Numbered from the stretch's first letter, positions 47,851-61,240 are shown. The stretch: 64,000 nt of DNA from Glossina fuscipes (GCF_014805625.2 NW_023998417.1:3136194-3200193), one strand, 5' to 3'. Notes: generated from the sequence alone by a model not told the origin. Program-made: numbers and translations.

Positions 47851-49139
47851 GTCATTTTGTTTTTGACGTTTTCTACATATTATTCATATGGTAGACAGGA
47901 CTACTACAGATCTACCTGTTATTCATATGGTTGTTAAGACAGAATGTTGAAAATTATTCTGTATATTCGTCTTATGGAGATGTAATGTTTCTCTCACATC
48001 GTGGACCCCACAACCAGGCGGATTCATTTTCTCTTAGCAGTACAATTCATCGGTACATTGTTATGTATATTTTTTGTATGCATTTATCATAATTTGATTT
48101 TAATTTTTAATCCTTGATGAAGAAGGTTTTGTAAGAATTTCATTATGAATTGTAATAAAATGTAGGAAAATCAATCTTTGCTGATGAAAAATGAATGCGA
48201 TAGAAGTGTCGTATTAGAATAGCCGCTAACTGTTTGTTAACTATGTAGTTTGCATAAGGATGAACATTTTACACATGTTGATGGACATAAGAGTTTGAAA
48301 TTTTCTTTTCCTAGCATAACAAGTTTGCTTGAAAAGTTTTCATACACAACATACACGCAAATGACAATGTGATGACTTTTCTTTGTTTAAAAGATTTCAT
48401 TTAGCAATGAAACTAAATCTCTTTAGCAAAAAAAAAAAAAAAAAAACTATTACCTCTTATCGCCCTTTTTCTACAATGTTCACATATACATGCGTATGCT
48501 ATATGAACATTCTACTTATATTTGAATATTTTCATGGAAGAATTTTTTTTTTGTAAAATTCACATAATTCTCTGGGCGGCTCTTTCAAGTGATCTAACGA
48601 AAGAAAAATAATTTGTGTTCATTCAATCCAATTTCTTTATTGGCAACGTTTCAAAGACCTCTTCTAAAACATTTTTTCAAGACTATCGATAGTTGTGAAG
48701 TCATACACACTCACTTAGGGTTTCAGTAGTTATGGGCGTCACCAGGTAACTTATTCAATTGGTTAATAATGAATCAACCTTTTTTCACGTTTCAAGAAAA
48801 CGCGGTGTTGTCACAATGTGAGAAAAAATGTTTGCACTTAAAGAGAGCTTATCTTGAAGGGAATTCTTGCTGCAAAAAGCAGAAGAAGAAGAAGAAGAAC
48901 TATTAGCGACAATCATCTAAGAACGAATTAAGAATTTTCTCTACTTTGCCCAAGCAGAAGGTGTTTATTATTAGTAAAAGACCTATCTATAGTAAGTTAG
49001 TGTACACGTTCCTACGGCATATAGAAATAGAGCCAAAGGATTGTTCGTAGGGATTTGTTTTCGTGAATTTTGTTTATGTGTACCTTGTTCCTGATCAATT
49101 ACTGGATATTTATTGCTTGGCTTCAAAATAAAAATCGGA
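47851..49139. other. AT-rich stretch
   Basis: An A-run at about 48427-48445, an AAG tract near 48884-48898, no gene. Confidence 0.55.
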
Positions 49140-49470
49140 AAAAATTGAAAGAAGAAGAAAATTGTATTCAGCTGTTGTCGAGTCTTTCATATCTACTTTA
49201 AAGTAGAAAATGCAAATATTTGCGCCCTTTGCAAAATGAATAGGCAAAATATCTACTTTCTTTGCTTTTCAAAAATGAAATCGGCCTGGTTTCACATTCT
49301 ATTGTGTGTGTGTGTGTCCGATAACCGATTTGCGGGCAATATCATCGAAAGTTTTTGCGGAATTTATCTTCGTTTTTGGGGCCATGGGAAAGTTTACCGT
49401 AAAGATAGACAGATGGACATGCTTAAATGGATTCAGAATTTCTGGCTTATCAAGTAGATATGTATTTTAC
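49140..49470 (+). mobile_element. mini-me-like element, subfamily B, short copy
   Basis: GAAGAAAATTGTATTCAG with a degraded hairpin, GAGTCTTTCATATCTAC, then at about 49405-49460 AGACAGATGGACATGCTTAAATGGATTCAG and a TCAAGTAGATATG tract. Hairpin end and core are kept but most of the interior is lost, as in the 43820 copy of the other subfamily. Confidence 0.65.
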
Positions 49471-50658
49471 TTCATAGACTTTTTTATTAATATCTTGAAT
49501 TTTACATAGAGAAAAATAAATTACTTTTATGATAGATGAATAGATAGATAGATGCAAAATTATGTTTTGCTTTGTGTATATAGCTTGCTAGTGTCGTATA
49601 TACTTGATTTTATAAATAAAAATAGATGTACTTACGCTTTCATAACAAGTTACGCTTGAAATTGCGGTTGCATAATATCTGTAAGAGAAAACAATGATTT
49701 ATTATTGCAGTGCATCAACAATTTTTAATTTAGATGTTTGGAATGAAATCCTTTAATATGTTTCTCAAATAATAAGAATTTTTGAAAATTTATACTCAAT
49801 AAAAAAGATATACAAATATATGTACATACGCATATGTTTGCTTATACTAAGTATAATTCATCAATACAATGGTGAGGTGATGTGAAAATTTTATATACTT
49901 AATATATATCGTACGGCCTACAAGTATCCTTTCGATTTCTAATACTATTTTTGCATAAAAGCATATTTAAGATATTTCTGTGAATGTTTGTGTGTTTCCA
50001 TAAGATTATTTATTCGGTTGTAAAATTTTAATTAAATTATTATGCATTTGATAGATTAAATAAATAAATATAAAAAGCATTTTAAAGACTTAAAGGTGAA
50101 CTTTATCAAGAAAATTTTTTTTTTTTTTTTTTTTTTTTTCATTTTGTTTATACAAACTACTTAGTTTTAACAATAAACCTTTTAAATAATTATTGCATTT
50201 TATTGATTTTTTTTCTTTCTCCGATTTAACAAACATATATCCACATATATGTATAGAATTATTTAATTCTATCTATCTTGGCTTGAAATAGTTTCAATTT
50301 TCTTAAGCAAATAAAGTTAGTTTTGCGATTCAAAGACAGGAAGTTGTAACGGGCAAATAAGTAAGCAATTAAGTATCTACCGTTAAGCGAAAGGTGTAGA
50401 TTTTCCAACAATGATTGCTGCTTTGAAGATTACTTTGTGCGGGAAGAGATTTAGCAGAAGAAGAAACATGGAGTAAGAAACAGTGTGAAGAAGTATTATA
50501 TAAACAATGGGAAACGCAAAAAGGTTACTGCAATCGGGAACAAGAATTATGTGCAGTTGTATCTATTATCGTTTTTTTATAACTTGAAACTGACTTTTCT
50601 ACATACATGTGCTGAAAATTCCCGGTAGTAAGAATTAAAATAAGTTAAATATCGGCTC
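49471..50658. other. AT-rich stretch
   Basis: A T-run of about 25 at 50115-50139 and short AT tracts; no gene. Confidence 0.6.
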
Positions 50659-50856
50659 GTGGACATTCACAACATAGCCCAGAGAATGAAACGACTAAAC
50701 ATTGATATCCTTGACGTAAGAAACGTGGGGGGCGAAATGCTGGACAATTTCAAGTTACAGATTGTAGGGTATACCATTCTGCTAATAATACATGGATGTG
50801 GAGTTGGTTTTATTGTTTCTAAGAAACATCGCAAAGAACAACGCAAGCAGATGTAA
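50659..50856 (+). pseudogene. RTE-type non-LTR retrotransposon endonuclease fragment
   Basis: The 65-codon frame contains MKRLNIDIL and, later, GYTI and HGCGVGFIVSKKHRK. These are two conserved segments of the apurinic-like endonuclease at the N-terminus of RTE and related non-LTR polyproteins, in the right order and about the right distance apart. The glutamate that normally follows 'NIDILxxxE' appears as Asn, so the catalytic site is damaged. The frame opens at GTG without an ATG and ends in a stop right after the second motif. No reverse transcriptase domain follows within the next kilobase, so this is a scrap of an element. Non-LTR elements usually lose their 5' end, so survival of a piece from near the 5' end is mildly unusual. 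Confidence 0.7.
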
Positions 50857-52784
50857 CGCGTCAAATCATAACCCTCTAGCGGCAAAACTGACATAAATTG
50901 AAAAATGGACCTCTTCGAGACCACCACCCCAAACACAAAATGGCAAAAAAAAAAAAAATGAAAACTATGATCACTTATATCCAGTAAAGGATGGGTAATA
51001 CAAGGCGAAAAATATAAACATACATGCGCAGTACTAAATACAATACTTCTCCCAAAATTCTTCCTTTTCATTGACTTGAATTCGGGAAAATCTTGAAATT
51101 TTAATTAAATTACTGCATAGATGTATGTTTCTACCATTAATTTCGTATTAAGATCTCAATTTACAAAGTTTTTCCCCTTTTCGTAATTGGACAATTGCCC
51201 GTAAATTTATAAGACGTACGGAAGAAATTTACTGTAAAATTAAAATTAATGGTTTTGTACGTGTTGAACGTTTGTGTGTACGAAGATGTAACATTCTAAT
51301 TTTCCGTTTTCGTTTGTCAGCTCTTAGACACGCGCCATGAAATATAGACGCACAATGTCCATATGCTTCGTTAGAATTAACCTAAGACTTTGACACGTTT
51401 AGCCTATATACGCACTCAGTTTGCCTGCGACTTCTAGACATTCGTCAACGGGTTGGGTCATCTATTTGGTCCTTAGTTTTTGCTACGTAAACCTGCGGGC
51501 CTGTATACTCGTCGGTCCGTACGTGTCTTTCTTTGTGTGTTCATTCACCCGCATGTCCTTCAGCGTAGTCGTTACTTGTACGTAAAAGTATGTTTGTATT
51601 AATTTTAATTTCATAGACAAATCTGTTCGGCCACATAATTGTGACCAGCTTTGAAAAACTTTAACGATCTTTGATCATGAATAATGCCTTCTATGTATTA
51701 AATTCAAAGGTAAAATATTTACTCTAGGTAGTAAGCATCTAAGATTCCCTCCAAGACGACAGCAATCCTTGTGTAAGTTTGTAAACGTATATCGTCTCTT
51801 GCGACTTTAATTAAACTTCATTGTAATACTTAAGCGAATTTATTTATTTATTTATATACGTATTTATATATATATATATATATATTTCTATTACATATAT
51901 ATATATATATATTTATATACTTCCATTAAAAGGAAACTTTTTATTGCTTTGAACATTTGGTGTCCAAACTTAATGAGTGCGAACGTTGGTGAATTGCACT
52001 TTAATGTCTAATATGGGAAAGTTTTACTTTTATTAAACAATAAAGAAGAACGAAGCAAAGAGACGACGAATAAAAACAGTTGCAAGAAATTACTGACAGA
52101 AAAAGGATTAATTTGATTTTAATTTTAAATTTTAATTTAGTTTTAATAAAAAGTTATAACACATTTTAAATGCTACTAATTTTTACAACTTTTGGTAGAC
52201 GCTGCCGATGGGAGCATTAATAAATTTTCGAAATTCGTCATGAAAGTATAAAACCGAAACTGATAAATTCTTTTAGCCAATGCAGGAACTTGAGTTGGGA
52301 ATTAAATAATATATATTTTCTTTAGGTTTATTCTAGTTTGATCGGTCACTTAGATAAGCAGTGCAGGTAGTCAGACTGCAGACTGTAACCAGAGCGGGAG
52401 GACAAAAGAAATTTTAAATAGACTCATCAAGGATCCTTCATCAAAACGAGCATAAAATATAAGCGTCCTTTTTTATAGATTCTTTTTTTGCACTATTTTG
52501 AAATAACACGGTTCACCAATAAGGCCATATATACTTTTTTTACACGAATAGTTTCTTCGAGCACGAATCCAAAACAAAAGATTTTTTTTTAAACGCCATT
52601 TTGGACAGTGCCTCATAAAAACATATGTATGTAGCAAAAGAACAGCAATATGTATGTGGCAAAAGAAAATACAAATGAGGGAATACTGTGATCATAAGTT
52701 ACGCGGTTTATGTCCACACAAGTTTCAGCGACTTGCTTTAGAGCTACTTGGCCGTTAGTAACCAATGAAATTCTTCATTTTACA
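50857..52784. other. intergenic stretch
   Basis: AT tracts at 51864-51912, an A-run at 50947, no gene. The 50667-51071 minus-strand frame is the shadow of the endonuclease fragment. Confidence 0.55.
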
Positions 52785-53165
52785 ATAGATGTTAAGTGAG
52801 CGGTTGAGGTGGGATCAATAGCCGAAGGTATAGCAAAAATCGAGATCATCATTACCGAAGCAACTTCTCCTGGCGTTTGATCCACTAAATTCGCATAGTC
52901 ATTTAAATTAAAATCCGTCCGAGTAGTTGTAAGACTTAGCAGAACGCCTAGGTGGCTTTACGCCTTTATTCACACTGATATTTGACAAGTGAACAGTAAA
53001 ATCCGCAACAGCCGCTAGTTCTGGCTAGGACCGTTACAACCAACGTTAGTACTCTGTGACAAATTGTCAACCGCATGATTAGTTATAATCATAGTAGGTT
53101 GCGCACATACTTGAACATCATTGTTAGGAAAGAATAACTGCTGAGTCATGTGTAGATCCATTATC
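52785..53165 (-). pseudogene. decayed coding-like tract, unclassified
   Basis: Three successive minus-strand frames have protein-like composition and codon use unlike the AT-rich surroundings. The first, from ATG at 53161 to a stop at 53015, encodes 48 residues including MTQQLFF and NHAVDNLSQS. In a second phase, about 53013-52915, the text includes AVADFTVHLSNISVNKG and PPRRSAKSY. A third, about 52955-52790, contains DYANLVDQTPGEVASVMM. A good splice acceptor (CGCTCAG) precedes the first. This could be an exon of a gene or the frameshifted remains of a retroelement gag-like protein, which I favour because of the phase changes and stops. No family recognised. Confidence 0.35.
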
Positions 53166-54989
53166 TGAGCGTATTGACGACGAAGCAAAAAAAAAAAGAT
53201 ATAAAAATCATCGCTTATTCTAAATGAATAAACAAACAGCAAACGCCAACCAACAAAACTAAGTGAGAGATGAATATAGATAATCTGTTCCTCCTGTACA
53301 TACATATGCATAAGTATATGTTTTCTAATAAAAAAATGGCAAACATACAACGGGAGAAGGTAGTGTAAATAAACATGAGAATATATTAAAAAAGAGAGAA
53401 AATTTTCACACTGAGCTATAGTGAAATAATCAATAAAAGATAGATAAAAATACGCACTCATACAAATGCAAATATAAATATTTTTTCATAATACGAATGC
53501 AAACAACATGAAACGTACAATCAAGGCATATATAGTCCATATACATTTATAATATGCACGCACGTAAATGCATATGACATTTCCGTTGTTGTTTGTTGGT
53601 TTCCGTTGGATTATTGTTTTGCTTATATAAAGGATTTTCTTTCCATTATATTAACTCTTGTTTTATTTAATGGGGAAAAAAAGTAATAAAACCGCTTTAA
53701 AAACTCCCTTTATGAATTTTAAAACTTTTTTTTTTTTTTTTTTTTTTTCAATAAATAAATCGAAACCGAAAAAGTAATAAAAGAAAAATATTTTGTGAGA
53801 AACACTTAACACCTTTAATTGTTAGGTACAGATATCGAAACTAAAGAACAGCTCTTGAATTCGGTTTGATTCGAATTCTCGGATACCCATCACGAGCAGG
53901 CGTTGAAGAATATATATATTCAATAACTTGCAACTCGGAAGTAACTTTTGATGTTCTCTAACTCATCGTCTATGCGTATGTATGTGTGTGCAAGTGACAG
54001 AAAGAACAACAGACCTTATCGTAACTGCTCCAAGTTCCTTTTGCAGAAACACGGTCTGCAATATATTGTTACCACACCATGCTGAGGGGAATGGAACGGA
54101 TTGGACGACAGAATCCCATTGGTAATTACGTGAAATAAAATTACATAATATAATGATTTGTCTGAGGTTAAGAGGTCATGGGACCAACAATCCGTTTAAA
54201 GTAAATATCTACCAAAATATCGTCAAATAGTCTTTCGAAAATAAGAGAACTTGTTTTGAGAAGAGGAAGACAATCTAATATCTTTATGAGTTCATTTATA
54301 TTTGATGGCAATTGTATGAAGTCTTTTGATCGATTAGTGTTGCCCTTTGTTGTGCGAAGCAATAAGGCAAACGGCCTCATAGGTTAAACTCATTGGGCTT
54401 TTGCTTAGGCTTGGGAAGAGATCGCAGTAATAGTTACTTCGTCTCTTGTTCAGCTTTTTATACTTATCCATTGCAATGGGTATCGAGAGCATATATTTTG
54501 CGTAATTTACAAAATGTTGTGCAATCTCTACCTAAGAAAAAAGAAACTAACATTTAGCTCTAATCTTTTACTGTTTCTGAGATAATGTTAGTTAGCTACA
54601 AATGACCGAATAATTGAAAGAAATATAAGAACTTGCAGCACTCGGAAGGTCGGTATTTGTTTTCTTTTATGTAATACAAAGATTATCTAATGCTATTATA
54701 TAATAATCCCAAGCGAAGTTCTTAAGAGAATCGGTTTTTTCTTAAATTGTCATAACATTTCAATCCACTATTTTTCCTATATATATTTTTTCTACTTATT
54801 TTATTTTTCTAATTTTATGATTGTTTCTATTAAAAAATATTTTGTTGCATATTATATTTTATTTGTATTTCAAGTCATGTATACGTTTGAACAGCTTGAA
54901 CCTCGAACAGAACCGTTTGACTTAAATAATCTAGGAATGAGTATCATATATATAATGTGTGCTAGTTTTAACCAAGAAGAAGGATATCA
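53166..54989. other. AT-rich stretch
   Basis: A T-run at about 53726-53749. A segment at 54455-54560 with ATCCATTGCAATGGGTAT forms a small inverted repeat like the TATACCC-type head of mini-me elements. The minus-strand frame at 54168-54380 lacks a recognisable domain. Confidence 0.5.
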
Positions 54990-55080
54990 CTTTAGTAGCA
55001 CAGGTGGTAGGAGCGGCGCTATTGTCAGGTAGATTTTTCGTGTGAAGTGCCGAATTCGATTCCACGCTGGGATCGTGTGT
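54990..55080 (+). repeat. tRNA-like sequence, probably a SINE fragment
   Basis: TAGCACAGGTGG at 54996-55007 matches the polymerase III A box (TRGCNNAGYNGG). GAATTCGATTCC at 55052-55063 is close to the B box (GGTTCGANTCC). The 44-base gap between them is in the normal range. A complete cloverleaf with matching acceptor arms is not evident, so a functional tRNA is unlikely. A tRNA-derived SINE head or tRNA pseudogene is more likely. Confidence 0.45.
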
Positions 55081-56103
55081 TAAAATTTACTTATGTTTAA
55101 ATGACATTTTGACAAAGTTGAATATTGATGAAAATGCACAAATTGGAAATAATTGTAATAATATTTTGCTTTTAATAAGAGTAATAGAAAATGTACGTAT
55201 AGCAGAAAGCGGGAAGAATAATTATAATAAACCGCACACGAGTATTTTTACCATAGTGTGAATGGAGTCATGGACAGACATATGCAATACGCATATTATC
55301 GCACACATACGCTCATAGTGCCGTACTCTTAGGCATACATGTTGTACAGACTTCAGTAAATGTTCTCATTTCAGTTATTTTATTATGTCTTACGGGCTTT
55401 GCTATCGTACCTCGATGCCTCGAAGTAGTACTTAATAATTTTAATGCGTACACGTTGCTAGCGAAATGTCTTGTCTTATATATATAATTTTATTGATTCA
55501 GAATAGTGATCATGTTAAGAAATGTGATAAAGTGATAGCCAGGGTCATGTGAGAAGCGAATCAAAAAAGTAAAAAAAATTTGCTTCAATTCGAAACATTT
55601 TTTGCTGTATATTATTACTTCATACATGCATTGGTTGCAACCTGCAGCAATATCGATTTATTAAACATAATAGTGACGCGATTATTCACGCCATACCAAT
55701 ATAAAAATCGATACCAGCATTGGAAAGATTAAAATGAAAAACAAATATTTGAAGATTGTACATGCGGCTGTGATGGAATCCTTAGTTTTTCTTTCTTTTT
55801 TTTTTACCCTAGGCTAACTTTTTCATCCGTATTATTTTTTAATTTGGATTTCATCTATCCTTTCTAAAAAAAATAACGAGTTTATGAGAATAAAACCATT
55901 ACTAAAGTTGCTACGTGGAAAGTTTATGCGGATTAAAAATAAAACGCTTTTTAATTTTCTTCTATGTCTTGAATACTTTTAATGAAAAAAACTAAGAAGC
56001 AAAAAAAATAAGAAGAAAAGCACACAAACGTAAATGAAACGTTTGTTTATCTAAAGAGAAAACTGTTTAATCATTGTAGAAATTAAAGTAAGATACATTT
56101 ATG
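55081..56103. other. AT-rich stretch
   Basis: No gene or repeat I can name. If the preceding box pair is a SINE, its body should lie in the first 200-300 bases here. Confidence 0.5.
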
Positions 56104-57170
56104 TCAAAATATATTAACTTGATTAGATGGGATGTTCTCGTCAAATATATTCTTGGATGATAAAGCTCGAAAGTAATCGCCTAACATGGTCCAATCGAAA
56201 GATAAGGCGGTGCAAACAATAGCCACTCCACCGGAGATTAGGTATGCTGCTGCGGTAGAAAGCAGCGGTGGACTAGGGGCGCCTTCCAACAGCCGTAAGA
56301 GGCTCGTCTGCAAGTGACCTCTGAGACTTTTCTTTTTGGCGCCACGGATTAGAACAATCTGCTGTTTTAGCCTTACAATGAGAACGCCTTTTCAGGGTGG
56401 TTGCCCGGATAAGGTCGGTTTGCTTGCTCGATGTGGAGTTGCACTGCAACCGGGTGTCTGACCCAAGAAAGTGTTAGCTCTCATTAGAGAGGGCAACACG
56501 TCCTTTTAAGGCATTCTTATTTCGATCTCGAGGATTAAACTTCCTCGGGTGCGGGAGTGATGCATTCTCCCCCTTTGCGCCGCGGGGCATCGTGGTGTTA
56601 AGACTTGACGCCAGGCAGCCACATATTGACACACAGACCTGTTACCTTCGTCTAAGGGGATTGACGATATTAAATCTCTTATCTCATCGAAAATTCCCAA
56701 GGAGATTAACTCTAACAGGAACATAGCACGCTTCAAACCCTTATTACCCACTGAACATTTTGTGTTTCCCTGGGGAAGCCTTTTTGGCTAAGGAAAACCC
56801 TTATCAAAGAATTTTTCCCTATAGGAAGAATTCGAAGGCGAAACTCAGCAATCTGTTTGTTCGTTTTGTCCACGGAAACATGACTGGGCAAAGTAAGGGC
56901 TTGATCCTATCCGTCAATGTGCTGGAGTTAAAAAGCTAATTAAATGCTTGCAGCCTTTTTGATATTAGTCAAAATCGTCCATTGTCTGAATATAAATTTC
57001 CGTCGTATATCCGGAGTTCAGGCACAGATTTTTAAGTTTTCTTTTAAGGTGTCTTGAGGCCGATGTAAACTCCTCAGAATTTTCTGTTATAACTTCCAGG
57101 TATTCGGAAGAGATAAATCCTATAAATGTGATGGGGGCGTTGCTATTGGTGTCTGCGGTTCTGATGTTTC
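56104..57170 (-). pseudogene. GC-richer decayed coding-like block, unclassified
   Basis: About 1 kb with clearly higher GC than its flanks. Open frames on the minus strand are 57169-56963 approx (APITFIGFISSEYLEVITEN, no ATG), 56751-56506 (81 residues) and 56313-56104 (69 residues), in differing phases. The texts are Ser/Thr/Arg-rich and free of AT-driven residues, as expected of real ancestral coding sequence. I recognise no domain. The layout suggests one retroelement or transposon protein broken by frameshifts, or remnants of a transferred gene. Confidence 0.4.
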
Positions 57171-60100
57171 GGTTTACTTACAACTTACTTGTCTTCTAAA
57201 ACAAATTTCAACTACTCTTAGGAAAAGTGAGGTGAGAGTCGTAACAGGGTTTTTTTTTTATTCTCTTCCGTCTCATTACTCTAATAGACTTGATAGATTT
57301 TGCATGCTGCAACTGCATTAGATTTATAAACCTTGTCTTTGTTAATACACTAGATATAAAAGCTTTGATAAATCCAGAGGATATTTTCCATCTGACTATT
57401 TCCACTACTGCCTATGATGAAAGTAGTATACCTAAGTTGTGCGTGATCCAAAGAAAAACCTAAGGTTAAGTTTACAAACTACTCGTGGCATTAGATTGGC
57501 ACTTACATTATTTAAGCACTGAGAGAACGATTTATTCTAAGACGAATCTCCTTTTCTTACACTTTCCTCTCGGTTTGACTTTGCCTTATAATATTTTAGA
57601 TAATTTCCAACGAAACATTCAAATATTGAATTTTTTCTCTATACACACATAGAATTTTTGATATCTGGCTAAGGCAATGTTTTAGTGAATAATTCTTTAC
57701 AGCATATGTGTTCGTTTATTGCCGCTCTGGCAATATTGCGGTTATTGCGGCTGTTGTGGTTGTGCATTTTGTTTGCATGCGAACAAAGATGTTTGCATTA
57801 GCTTTCAAAATTTCAACGCCAAAATTATTTATGACCGTACCTTATAATTATTAGAGCATATTGTGAAAGAAAGATTATTATCATGATTTTATGCGAAAAA
57901 TGCAAACAAAACTTTTCAAGAAATTGCAAAATTTAAAACAAAATATAATTACTTAGCGAAAACAAATGTTTATTCGGCAAGTATTTTAAAAGAGGTTTTT
58001 ATAATCATCGTAGGTTATAAAAATTTTGGATAAGAGTTCGTAAACTATAAACATTGCTGAGCAGAGAATTGTTTATCCTTTTGTCTGCTTCTCGGTTTGT
58101 GAAAAACACAAATGCGACGTTAATTAATTTTTAATTCAGTCGATACAGGAATCCACTATCATTTATATAAATATAGAAAATGCGAATAATTTTCCTTTGA
58201 AAAAATCGCTGAATTTCATAGAAGCATTCCTTACAACTACTAAAAACTCCATTGGCACCTAAACGTCATATCTAACAGAAAATCCATATTATTTTTAGAA
58301 AGTCTAAAGCCCCTCCCCCATCTTGAGTTGATATGATTTTGATCATTTGTTGATGTTCGCTTGAGTGGCGCGACATTTGTCATTTTCAGAACCATCCAAA
58401 AATCCGAACATTGTATGTGTATTAAACATTGCTTTTCGATGGGAAAAATATGGTTCAAGTTCTGTTTGGCCTTGAGAAGCTGCAAGTTTCCGATGAAAAC
58501 AACAGTTTATTTATTTTAAATGAGACCGAGCCGATGATGCTGAATATAGTGGGCGCCCAGAAAAGAGTGGCCGGCATACTAATGATATCCAAAGAGTACT
58601 TTGATAGAAGAAGAACGAGGGAATTATGCTCAATTTGGCTCAGTTGACGTAAGAGATTCCCAAACAGTGGTTCCAAGTGACGAAATTTTTTATATAAGAA
58701 GTAGTTTTCGCAACACTATTAAAAATTATTATAAAAAAAAGATGAGTCTGGTTTAATACAAACCTAGTAATGATCCGAAATTTCATCAGAAAGAAATATT
58801 AAAAGGAGCAGGAAGATCTACTTAAGCATTATTAGCAATTGAGAATAAAAGATATTTTATTCGTAAAGGTTTATTCATTAATTAATATGGGTCGTATAGG
58901 TCGTCCTTCTCTTTTACGATGATTATTGACCGATAAGAATGCCATAGTAGACAAAAAGTTCTTCTTCTTTTTTTTTTTTTTTAATATAAAATCGAATCAT
59001 TTAATTATCGAATTGTTTGAAAATTCAATTTTATAAAAATATTCGTGATGCTGTGATTTTTTTTTTTTTTGACGTTGGAGGAGCGGTCATATTTAATTAA
59101 ACATTCGGTGTTTGACGTAATTAGTTATATTTCTAAGCAATAAAGAGAAGATTTAGTTTGAACTCACAACCATTAAACTATGTTAAATTTTAGTTACCCT
59201 GATGTACTATACGAGAGTAAAAAGGAAATTTTGTTTTTCAATTTTTCAACAAAATCAATTATGTGCAGTGTGGCTGTCGGTCGGATGGTAAACTGTGGTC
59301 AAACTTATAAAATTAAATTGCTTGCACATTCATATGCAATTAAATGTTTCGGTGATAGTTGTGGTCACTGAAAAACCCATAAAGCAAACGATAATGTTTG
59401 TAAAGTGCTGAAGAGGTATTAATATATGAATATGGACATATTTTACACATATACATGCATATATATATAAATATATATATATATATATTTATGTTGTTAT
59501 GATTTATGCTTTTTACAGTTTATTTAATAATTAATTTAAGAGAATTTTGTAAAGTTTTTCCATTTTCTTCTTTGGCTTACATGCTTTAATTATTGAAAAG
59601 TTTCTTAAAGAGAAAACTTATAAGAAAATCTCTTTTTATAAAATTTAATTCTTAAATTCTTTAGTTGTTGTTGGACCTTTTCTCGAATTGAGTAATATTT
59701 GAAAATGAATTATTTCTTAAATTTTTCGTATTTCTATGCGTAAGCATAACATACATATGCATGCAGATTTATTCAATGCCTAGAGAAACTCAGGTGTTTT
59801 TGTCATTCGGTTTCATTTACATAATAATTTCATACAAACGCATTTGCATAAAATCTATAAACAGAGAAGCATTCATAACGGAGCACATATGAAATGAAAA
59901 GGCTTAGTAACAATTATGTCAAAAATATTTTAAACTTTTACCTCATACGTAGATGAAAAATTCGAGAAATTAATTTAAAATATTTATATTCTGAGAAGGG
60001 TAACCAACAAATTTACAAAACATAAAATTTACAAAAATCAAAAAAAAAAAAAAGAAAATGAAAACAAGAAATTTATACCTTCTCTTTGATATCCATCTCT

Positions 60101-60835
60101 GTTGACATTTCTTTTCTTTCTTTTTTTTTTATAATTAAATAATTGCATTATATTCGAAGAGAAAAAGAATATGATTTACTTTAAAATGAATCTTTCACAT
60201 TTTTTACATAGAATTTGAAATTTCTTTCTATGTAAACTTAGTTTGCCGTTCGATTTCTAAGAAGATATGTAAATATATCTATATAACGTTATGTGCGCAT
60301 ATCAGTAGGTGATCCAAAAAGTAATCAGCCTTCTTTCTTGCCTGCATACGCGTTAATAAAAACGGTTCAGCATCAATTCATCGTCAGTCTGTCATTTTTC
60401 ATTCCAATAATCTATGTTGCATACATCAGCTTTCTTACGAAGCTTGCTTCTTGCAGCTTGCGATACGAAACGAGACAAAATAACATAAACACATTGGAGC
60501 TTGTTTCTCATTGATGACTGTGAAATTTACACAGTATTTCGTTGATTGCAAGCATGGGTGTAGATCGATTGGAACAATTTTTGTGCGATACTTGATCCGA
60601 CTAAGCTCTTATCTAAAGGTTCACATTTAATATCTGCCGCGAATTGCAAGTTATAGCTCATGATGCGAAAGGTTGCGATTCACTTTTGCATTTCAATTTT
60701 AATTAGCGTGAGATTTTTACCAGTAGCTGGGCAAACGAGCATACATCCAACGAACTTATCATCTTGCTATGTCCGATATTTGTTGAATATTTCTGGGTAA
60801 TATGTTGCTACGAAATTTGCTTTTCTTGGATACGG
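57171..60835. other. AT-rich stretch, no confident gene
   Basis: The segment 58240-58676 is open on both strands and less AT-rich; the plus frame (58450-58647, MVQVLFGLEKLQV...) shows no known domain. An AT tract lies at 59458-59489, with T-runs at 58970 and 59058. At about 60302-60330, AGGTGATCCAAAAAGTAATCAGCC resembles a mariner end, but no partner was found. Confidence 0.45.
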
Positions 60836-61240
60836 TTCGTATCACTAGATCGTGGATATACTTTTTAAGAGCAATACACCTGCACGTTCTCACTACAACC
60901 CTCTTTTATTTATAATCAATTTGCTTAAAGGTGGGACTATTTACATTTTACTTTGGCAAGACTCTCGACTTTTCAAGTCTAAAATTCTTTTTCGACTGAC
61001 TCCGCCTTCGGCAAATAGTCTGTTTATATACATTTTTATAAGCATATGACTATATTACCTAAGTTCATGGTTTCATTTTTAATCCGTTCACTTGCTTTTC
61101 CGCTAATCGTTTTCCTCGGCCAGCAGCTGCATCACGCGCCGTGAATGTTATGCACTTGGGTATTCCCTACGTAGGAAATTTATTATTTGGGAAAATCAAT
61201 TAATTGGAATGAATCCGCCGAGGATTTTTATATTTAACTC
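60836..61240 (+). repeat. diverged dispersed repeat, copy 2 (possible solo LTR)
   Basis: Partner of 26195-26695: CGTATCACTAGATCGTGGATAT, TTTTTAATCCGTTCACTTGC, CGTTTTCCTCGGCCAGCAGCTGCATCACGC (about 61108-61137), then GGAAATTTATTATTTGGG. About 100 bases shorter than copy 1. No coding frame. Confidence 0.6.

Noticed and set aside
58240..58676. Overlapping open frames with protein-like composition
   Set aside because: Open on both strands, no recognised motif, no gene signals. Kept only as a note in the stretch entry.
60302..60330. Mariner-like terminal sequence
   Set aside because: Resembles a mariner inverted end, but no matching partner or transposase is visible within 1.5 kb.
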